A stretch of DNA of 64,000 nt from NCBI RefSeq assembly GCF_015706575.1, contig NW_024037072.1, positions 1,431,001-1,495,000 on the forward strand, written 5' to 3'. Both the position numbers and the translations under genes were made by a program. Shown here one piece after another: positions 56,838 through 64,000 of this stretch; position 1 is the stretch's first letter, and the number at the start of each line of letters is the position of its first letter. Below the pieces are notes generated by a model. It saw only the letters and a program-made list of their open reading frames with translations. It ran no database searches and was not told where the DNA came from. The stretch comes from Patiria miniata (taxonomy: Eukaryota; Echinodermata; Asteroidea; Valvatida; Asterinidae).

Positions 56838-57707
56838 CACGCCCCAACTATCGCATCGGTCCCAACTATAGTTGGGACTGTCCCAACTATAGTGCGGCAG
56901 TTGGGTCGGCCCAACTATAGTTAGGACTGGAGTTGCGCCGGATGCTTCATAGATCTGTTCCGCGGCGCTGGCACCGTGTATTCGTCGTGCATGCATGCCG
57001 CAAGGCTGGCCGGTCACGTGGTACTGCCTAGTTGGATGAGTTGTCCAGCTGCTGGGTTGATTGTCCAGCAACATTTTGCAAAATTCAAAGATTGCCATGG
57101 CCGGCCAACTATAGATGGGCCCCACCCATAGCTAATGTCAAAGGTCCCAAGTAAAGTCGGACAGTATGTAACAGAGCTGTTGGGAATGTTTTATAGTCGT
57201 CGTACATCAATGTAAACTATAGTTGGGACCGCCAAATAAAAATATTGCGGTGGCCCAACTACAGATGGTCCCCACCCATAGATAATTTCATTGGTCCCAA
57301 GTAAAGTCAGATGTGTATTAGAGTTGTAGGGAATGTTTTATAATCGTACAACAATGTACACTATAGTTGGGACCGCAAAATAAAAAGATTGGAGTGGCCC
57401 AACTATAGATTCGCCCCATCAATAACTAATTTCAGTGGTCCCCAGTAAAGTCAGACGTGTATCAGAGCTGTAGGGAACGTTTTACAGTTGTACATCAATG
57501 TAAACTATAGTTGGGACACCGCAAAATAAAAAGATCGGAGTGGCCCAACTATAGATGGGCCAGCCCAATGTGGAACTTACAGTTGGGACCGTCCCAACTA
57601 TAGTTGGGACAGGCCCAACTATAGTTGGGCCAGCCCAACTGTGGAACTACAGTTGGGACAGGCCCAACTATAGTTGGGACCGATGCGATAGTTGGGGCGT
57701 GACAGCG
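56838..57707. mobile_element. TIR element built of CCCAACTATAGTTGGG palindromes and ~128 bp repeats
   Basis: The termini GTCACGCCCCAACTATCGCA and TGCGATAGTTGGGGCGTGAC are exact inverted repeats. CCCAACTATAGTTGGG or a half of it recurs more than ten times, densest at both ends. The middle holds three tandem ~128 bp units (about 57110-57235, 57236-57370, 57371-57545), each with CAGTGGTCC.CAGTAAAGTC, AGGGAA.GTTTTA and TGTA.ACTATAGTTGGGAC. It split a foldback-family sequence: the flanking GGGGCT|ACATAGTCAC is contiguous at 56018-56030. No protein is encoded. Confidence 0.85.
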
Positions 57708-58140
57708 CTACATAGTCACATACCCACGCGAGGACAAAAAGACCCCCAAAAAAAACGGTAAAGAGAATACAAACATGACAAATGAGAGAGACAGTTACCC
57801 TGGATTGATCTACACATTCATGACATTCCATCAGACCCCTTACATTGTTCCCAAACAGCGAAAATTTTGAAGAAAAACAGCAAAATAGTCTGAAAACTTA
57901 CAGCTCAATGTGTTCGCCGTGAGGCTCAATCCTTGCACCGGTTTGCCGAATGAGGGCGTCTGACGTGACATCACCGTCGTTGCTCGATCGAAGAAAAACA
58001 AGTCGCGCTTTATCAACACTGTTTCGTGTAATAATACGTGCTCCGATCCGCGCCGTACGACAGTATGGGCTTTGAACACACGCAAGGTGGAGACGGCTGA
58101 AGCGTACACGTTCTAAATTAAAAACAAATTAATGACGACA
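57708..58140. mobile_element. Third, partial copy of the 56032 foldback
   Basis: 57712-57860 matches 56145-56275, and 57950-58125 matches the left core arm near 56380-56540 (GCTCCGATCCGCGCCGTACG, GTATGGGCTTTGAACACAC). The right half is absent. Confidence 0.75.
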
Positions 58141-58229
58141 GATACCCACATGAAACTTGTATCAAAGAACTACTATTACTGACAAATGAAAATCCCATTG
58201 TTATTAAAATACGTTTAGTAGTAGTTCTA

Positions 58230-58296
58230 GGAGTAAGGCTTTGTTTGTAGTTTATTTTTGCTTTAGCATGTTTAGCATACTGACTATATATTTAGG
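58230..58296. repeat. Fragment related to the 38702-39186 element
   Basis: AGGCTTTGTTTGTAGTTTAT..TTTTGCTTTAGCATG..AGCATACTGAC resembles 38816-38872. Confidence 0.45.
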
Positions 58297-58311
58297 GTGC
58301 ATTACTAGTCC

Positions 58312-59765
58312 GGCACAGTTGTAGAATACCCCGCCACTCACCTATCCCATCTCGTATCCGGATACGCGGATACGGAGTCACGCTTAGAATGCTAAACCGA
58401 AACCACACGCGTGCGCGTCCACTAAACATGCTAAAGTCCACCCGTAGATCTGCGTATCCACTTCCCGGCACCTACTTTGGACTTAGATTTATTTAACCCC
58501 TGCTCCCCATTCAATTCACGGTAATCCTTACTTTTAGGACACCTCTATTTTGTACGAGTTCTGTTCAAAACTGACTTTTGCAGATGACTGTCCAGTACCA
58601 AAGTGACTTTTGCAGGCTAGTAAAGAAGTCTTTTTTCTTCAGACAAACTCTACTCCTAGAACTATGAGGCTCCACGTAGTGGAGCCTCATAGATTAAGAA
58701 CCCCGCAAAATTGTTGTCAGCACAAAACACTAATTAAGTACAAAAACGTCCATCAAAATGCAGAAATTTCCCACAGAACCGCTGCACAGTTTGCCCCGAA
58801 ACTCCGTACTACACCTCATGACATACTCACAAAATATGCGCTGAACAAACGTCGCTGGATTTTGTCGTTTTTTGGCTAAAATGATGAAAAATATGCCCTT
58901 TCCGCACTGAGCCAACCTGACACTTGAAACGTGCACCGCCAGCGGACCACCGCTAAGGTCGAACCCTGGCACGCATATGATCGAGCGATGATTTTCGGTT
59001 CGCTCGGAGTGCGCCGCAGGGGGTAAGGTACAGTACAAGCGAAATGATAGTATGCGCATGCGTACAAGTGCTTGTACCGTACCCCCCGCGGCCACTCGGC
59101 TCCGAGCGAACCGAAAATCATCGCTCGATCATATGCGTGCACATTTCAAGTGTCAGGTTGGCTCGGTGCGGAAAGGGCATATTTTTCATCATTTTAGCCA
59201 AAAAACCGACAAAATCCAGCGATGTTTGTGGAGCCTCATAGTTCTAGGAGTAGACAAACTCATGTTAGTTATAATTTTGAAAGCACTTTCAAAGAAAATG
59301 TGACTTTCCGACCTTTTTTTGCAGTTCGCCATCTTGCCTTTTTAATATATTTTGTTTGTCATCGTCGTCTTTAACCCCTCATAAATTAAAGCCCTGCCCT
59401 CTCTCTACAAAATTAAACCTGCTGATATTCAAGAGGTGTCATTGCCAAATGTTCAAATGTGCCAAGAAACATCAGAATTTCACTTTTGATTGTCATTTAG
59501 TCAGCTGCTTTGGTGAGTCTTTTAACCTTATAAAGTTATACAGGAAAGGGGTCCTAAAGGTAAGGATTACCCAATTCACGTTGTCCCTGCTGGCCGCATT
59601 TCTTATTACGGGGAAATAGCGCCCTCTTTAGACCCTCCACCGCTCAAATCCTCCCCGTGTATTGTAATTCTGCAACATTTTCCGACCGGACTGCGTAGCC
59701 ATTTATTTTTAGGGGGTAATTTCCACGTGGCAGGGTATTCTGCAATTACTTCCCTAGTCCGAGTA
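58312..59765. mobile_element. Outer TIR element, interrupted by a nested one
   Basis: CTAGTCCGGCACAGTTGTAG..AATACCCCGCCAC on the left faces GTGGCAGGGTATTCTGCAAT..TAGTCCGAG on the right. A second internal pair is GTAATCCTTACTTTTAGGAC (58512) and GTCCTAAAGGTAAGGATTAC (59552). The nested 58650-59253 element separates its halves. Confidence 0.65.
58650..59253. mobile_element. Nested 604 bp palindromic element, ACAAACT duplication
   Basis: CTACTCCTAGAACTATGAGG..CTCCAC ... GTGGAGCCTCATAGTTCTAG..GAGTAG, flanked by ACAAACT at 58643-58649 and 59254-59260 (8 bp if the adjoining G is counted). A long inner palindrome pairs 58850-59010 with 59090-59220. The extra CCTCATAG copy near 58681 forms a terminal mini-hairpin. 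Confidence 0.8.
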
Positions 59766-60148
59766 ACTAGGACTCTATGGATCGCTTTTTTAACATTTGG
59801 ACATGGTCGGGCGATAGTAGAGTCCGAGATCGATGGCCCTATTGCGGTTACTAATAATTATTTTTGACCATTTTCACTCATACCCCCAATCAAAATCGTC
59901 AGATTTCACCCCCAAAACAGTCTTCAAACTGCCTTATGCGCCCCTGTAGTCTTCAGTGGGAGGTGAAAATACAAATGGTGGTGGTTAAGTTTACATACCT
60001 GTGGGAAGAAAAGAGAAACAAAAATTTCACCTTCAATTCGGGATACATCCTTGTCACAAACGCCTTGTTTGAGGCTGCCATTTTGAATTCAGGAAAAGTA
60101 GACTTGTGCATGACTCTGGCTACACTGTTTCCTGGCAAGCACCAGACA
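59766..60148. other. Unassigned intergenic DNA before COPB1
   Basis: No recognisable repeat or exon. Confidence 0.3.
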
Positions 60149-60445
60149 GACCAATCACAGGGCACTTTGATTGGTCACCTGACCAATCACAGGGCACTTT
60201 AAATTAGTCACCAATCCAGGTGGCGAAAATGCAGAGAATTAAAAAAATAGCCAAATATAGCCGTTTTTGTAAAAATGAACAATTTGTACATGTCACGCTT
60301 CGGTTGAGGGCGTCAACATGCAGTGACATGCAAACATTTACTAAGTTGGCCACACATTCACCTACAAATCTCTCTTAAAGACTTTGCCAACATATTCCTT
60401 ACAGTTCTTACATGAAAGTAGGGCCTATACTCTCTGAGGTACAAG
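60149..60445 (+). promoter_or_regulatory. COPB1: Putative COPB1 promoter and non-coding first exon
   Basis: Four CCAAT boxes lie within 66 bp (60151, inverted ATTGG near 60170, 60183, 60211), produced partly by a tandem duplication of GACCAATCACAGGGCACTTT; this arrangement suits NF-Y. Further down, TACAAG|GTAAGC at 60445 is a good donor that could splice to TTTTTCTTCCAG ending at 60706, giving a UTR exon upstream of the ATG exon. The start site cannot be placed. Confidence 0.45.
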
Positions 60446-60771
60446 GTAAGCAAAAAAAAAATGTCTTTTTTTTCTGTTTCGAAAGAAGCATCAGGATGCA
60501 ACACTCTTTCCCAGTCATTTGTGTTGTGTAACACTTCCTTTTCAAATTGATATAAACAAATCCGCCGGTGGTGTGGTTTATTCCATGCACGAAAAAAGGC
60601 AATAAGTGGGGTCCAAGTTACTCAGACTAGGCCTTGGCCTAATAGAATGACATTGAAAGTCTGAGCTGAGTAACTTGGCCTTTGTTCCACTGTCTTTTTC
60701 TTCCAGTCCTATGACAAGAATATCTTTTTCCTCCTATGACAAGAAGCTGTTGAGACAAACTCATCATCAAG

Positions 60772-63574
60772 ATGGCATCCTCAGAGCAGCCTTGCTACAC
60801 ATTGATCAATTTCAACATGGACGTTGAACCACCAAATGAAATGACACTCAAGAATGACATTGGTAAGATGACACTTAAAGGGTTTTTGAAATTCGACATT
60901 TGTTTCCAGTGTTGAAAAATAGCTGGCCTGTCATCATTTTATGTGTTCTAATTCTTGTTCAGCATGCCTACAGCAATACTAAAAATCCTTCTTCAATTCC
61001 ATTGTTTGTTTTTCATAATTATAATAGATACAATGTATGCTTTGTCCACGATTCTCACAATGTGACCTTAGTAATGTTAATGGCTTTACATGTACATGTA
61101 CATGAAGTACAAATAAGTGCTGTGCACTGAAGTGGAAAACATGAAGGAATTAAGTATATTGTTACAATTTTGGCATTGTAACTTTTGGCTAAGTAAATAC
61201 ACTGTAGTCAGTTTTGGTTAAGTAAATAGATGTGTTTGTCAAGGGAAAGTGCATATGATGCCCTAGACCAGCGCTGATGTTTTAGTATGACTGATTGTGA
61301 CAGGTGTATAATTGATTGTTTTTCCTCAGAAAATGGCGACACCAAAACCAGGACCGAATCCTTGAAGAAACTGATATATATGATACTGAATGGAGAGAAG
61401 ATGCCGGGATTGCTGATGTCGGTCATCAGATTCCTGCTTCCCATGACGGTAATAAGCCCGGTCAAAGGTCAAAACGGACTGCAAGGTCATACAGTAACCA
61501 CCGCTTGCCTACCACACGCAACAGTCAAGTGTCTTATGCGGCCACAGTGACCTTACAGTGAATTAAAAGTAGTTATGATGAAAGTACAAAGTGTCTACTC
61601 GTGGGTATCACAGAGGAACAGAGACCTGTTATCAATCAATACAAGGTGTCTATTCATTGCCTTAACCCTTAAGTCCTTTCGAATCATCCCTCCAGATCTT
61701 TTAACCCCAGCTCCCTTGGCCCTATTTGCTAGGAACCACCCTCAATCCTTCAAACTTCTCAAAAAATGTTGCGCTTATGTTCAAATGAAAGACACCCACT
61801 GCCTCAATCGTTCACAATCCTCCAACAGCCCTGCCTCTCAAAATGCATTCAGCCTCAATCCTCCAAAATCAACTGATACTGAATGTCCATGTGCCCTCAA
61901 TCCTCCACAATCCTCCCAAATTGTATGTTGCAGTCAGCCTCAATCCTCCAAAATCCTTCAAAACTGCCCGGAGGACTTTTGAGGATTGAGGAAGGTTAGG
62001 GTTCCCCTTGGTAAAGTGCTTTTTCCCCTGCCAACGTACATGGCATAAGATCACTCAGACATCTTCACTCATTCATCTAAGGTATTACACCATCTTCATA
62101 TGGACCTCTCTGTTTAGGACCACACCATCAAGAAGCTTCTGCTAATCTTCTGGGAGATTGTTCCCAAGACCCACCCAGACGGCAAGTTGCTTCAGGAGAT
62201 GATCCTCGTCTGCGATGCGTACAGGAAGGATCTGCAGCATCCCAATGAGTTCATCCGTGGCTCTACTCTCCGCTTCCTCTGCAAGCTCAAGGAGCCGGAA
62301 CTCCTTGAGCCGCTCATGCCTGCCATCCGTCTCTGCTTAGAGCATCGTCATAGTTACGTACGACGTAACGCAGTCATGGCCATCTTCACCATTTACAAGT
62401 AAGATCCAAATAAATGAGGCTTTTGTTTTTGTCCTGCAAAATTTGTTGAAACATAGTATTTGTATTGTGCTCTTTGTTTACAAACCAAATGGTGTCTAAT
62501 ATGAGTGGACTGTTTTGACAGTTTTGAACCAGAGAACCACTTGATTTAATAGTTTTTTGTCTTTTCACCTATAAAACAAACCGGTAAGATGATTTTTGTC
62601 ATTGAATTAACTCACTTTGATATAAGATTTATTACATGTCTGCATTTTTCAGACATTTTTTGGAGCAAAATTGTATCTAAACTGATTAGCCATAGACTTT
62701 TATCATGCTGCCGTCCTTTCAGTAATGTTCCCTGTATCCAATAACAGTACTGAATGATAATGTTTGTTGTGCAAAAAGGAACCAGACTATTTTTCCTTCC
62801 AGCCTCGCTTTGGTTACGTTGATTTGAAAGGGAAAAAAATCAAGATGGCCGCAACATGATAATGGTCTCATCGTATGCAAATAACAGCATCCAAGCCGAA
62901 GTTTGATGTTTCCTTTGGAATATGACCCCCTTCTTCGGAGCTAAACCATTCCTTCAGGAAAATAAAAAATGCATTCCTTCTTAATAATTTCGTATTTTCC
63001 ACTTTTTTTTTCTCCAAGGAACTTTGACTTCCTGATCCCAGATGCTCCTGAACTGATCCATTCATTCCTTGAACAGGACCAAAATGCAATCCCCTTTTCC
63101 CGATTTACCATTTCATTCCTCATAGGAACTTTTGCTTCCTGATCCTGGGTATTCCTGAGCTGATCCATACATTCCTTGAGGAGGAGCAAGATGCAGTCCC
63201 CTTTCACAATTCCTTATTTTCCTTATTTTGGGGCTTTTTCCTTCCTAACTTTGACGTCCTTATCCTGGAAGCTCCAGAGCTGATCCACACATTTCTAGAG
63301 CAGAAAAAATTGCAATCCCCCGTTTTATATTTCCTTATTTTCCTTGTTTATCATTTTTCCCCAAAGGAACTTTGACTTCCTGATCCCGGATGCTCCTGAG
63401 CTGATCCACACATTCCTTGAGCAGGAGCAAGATGCATCCTGTAAGCGCAATGCCTTCATGATGTTGATCCATGTGGATCAGGACCGTGCCTTGGACTACC
63501 TGAGTACCTGCATTGACCAGATTACGTCATTTGGGGACATCTTACAGCTTGTGATTGTGGAGCTGGTTTACAAG
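60772..63574 (+). CDS. COPB1: Coatomer subunit beta (beta-COP), 5' part
   Basis: Beta-COP is a large core subunit of the COPI coatomer that coats Golgi-to-ER and intra-Golgi vesicles. Four coding exons are in the window: 60772-60862, 61330-61448, 62118-62398, 63367-63574 (all GT-AG, in frame). They encode the first 233 aa of a protein that is ~950 aa in humans, and the gene continues past 64000. Strong landmarks of the alpha-solenoid trunk: [128 protein letters not shown]. Start: first ATG after the TTCTTCCAG acceptor at 60706, matching the family's N-terminal length. Nothing in these exons is broken. Intron 3 contains decayed copies of the start of exon 4. Confidence 0.97.
61665..62010. repeat. 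Dispersed R3 repeat, copy 2 (COPB1 intron 2)
   Basis: CCTCAATCCTCCAAAATC-type units recur every 30-45 bases; the right edge GAGGAAGGTTAGGGTTCC mirrors the left edge of copy 1. Confidence 0.6.
62699..62862 (-). mobile_element. MITE R4, copy 2 (COPB1 intron 3)
   Basis: TTATCATGCTGCC ... GCAACATGATAA. The core reads, in reverse, ACGTAACCAAAGCGAGGCTG. Confidence 0.65.
62909..63315 (+). pseudogene. Tandem decayed partial copies of COPB1 exon 4
   Basis: Upstream of the real exon (63367) are copies starting at 63019 (CCAAG|GAACTTTGACTTCCTGAT), 63126 (CATAG|GAACTTTTGCTTCCTGAT) and 63246 (CTAACTTTGACGTCCTTATC). A more doubtful one lies near 62909-62985. Spacing is 107, 120 and 121 bp. Each covers only the first ~70-75 nt of exon 4 (to the AAGATGCA equivalent), then a pyrimidine-rich stretch that resembles the intron 3 acceptor region. 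Copies 1 and 2 keep AG at the acceptor. None has an obvious donor. From copy 1 the frame stays open to a TGA at 63140. Confidence 0.8.
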
Positions 63575-63889
63575 GTAAGTATTGTCAAAACTGAAATCAG
63601 TTGTCATGTTGTCAACCCCATACTAGGTCCACTGATTTTCCACTTCTCCAGTAAACGGAACATACTTTTGAGCAAGGAATTCAGGTTTTTGTAAACCCTA
63701 CAATATGTGCACAAAAAGAGATACAAAACATGTAGTTTCAGAAAGCACAGTGTACAGCTTTTGGCAATTTTGTGACATTTGTGAAAGAGAAAATCAGTGG
63801 CTTTAACCTGAGCAATACAACATTATCAGAAATAATGCAGTACAAAGTGTGGAAATTAAAAACGCTGGACCGAGCAGTGACGTGCTCTT

Positions 63890-64000
63890 ATGCACTTATG
63901 TTCAAATTAAGACTACCCACTGTCTCAATCCTTCAAAGTCCTCCAACAGCCCTGCCTCTCAAAATGCATTCAGCCTCAATCCTCCAAAATCCTCTTGTTC
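63890..64000. repeat. Dispersed R3 repeat, copy 3 (runs off the window)
   Basis: AAAATGCATTCAGCCTCAAT and CCTCCAACAGCCCTGCCTCT are shared almost exactly with 61810-61870. Confidence 0.6.

Noticed and set aside
57619-57831. CCCAACTATAGTTGGG iterations as a CRISPR-like array
   Set aside because: Spacing is irregular, copies are partly fused, spacers are themselves repeated, and the unit is palindromic within a eukaryotic TIR element.

Overview
This is a repeat-rich animal nuclear window. Introns with GT-AG junctions interrupt conserved metazoan genes, and about three quarters of the sequence is MITEs, foldback elements, LINE and SINE remnants and satellite-like DNA. The recurring AGGCCTA and ACATGTACATGTAC motifs and the mix of CR1-like, L1/Tx1-like and Penelope-like fragments suggest a marine deuterostome, most likely an echinoderm or another ambulacrarian. 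That placement is inference.

Layout. 1-3484 is one large nested inverted repeat. 3.56-14.76 kb is an array of 4.45 to 4.47 kb tandem units (A, B and a partial C); each full unit contains a roughly 2.3 kb long-armed foldback element, a tRNA-like hairpin and a 170 bp MITE. 15.2-31.3 kb is a graveyard: CRE/ETS-site tandem repeats, a CR1-like LINE with an internal insertion, a LINE endonuclease fragment, a fossil LTR element carrying a nested TIR element, a Penelope-like GIY-YIG fragment and many MITEs.

Genes. TMEM138 lies on the minus strand (31522-33487, four coding exons, 160 aa, complete). A 27-bp G-rich minisatellite (about 1.5 kb) lies in what is probably its 5' UTR intron. DERA lies on the plus strand (36884-45594, eight exons, 319 aa, complete with its catalytic lysines). 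The two appear to be head-to-head, sharing a short promoter with a perfect TCTCGCGAGA box and a YY1-type CAAGATGGCGGC at the DERA start. Next comes a two-exon plus-strand gene (48492-52272, 858 aa) for a hydrophilic protein I do not recognise. The window ends in the first four coding exons of COPB1 (beta-COP, from 60772), whose third intron holds at least three decayed tandem copies of the start of exon 4.

Between the last two genes (52.5-60.1 kb) is a second dense repeat field: a tRNA-derived SINE cluster, three related foldback palindromes, an element built from iterated CCCAACTATAGTTGGG palindromes, and a nested pair of TIR elements.

The genes are functionally unrelated housekeeping or ciliary genes (nucleoside catabolism, ciliary transition zone, COPI coat). 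The clearest layout logic is the divergent TMEM138/DERA promoter. I found no CRISPR array, no bacterial operon and no intact autonomous transposon.
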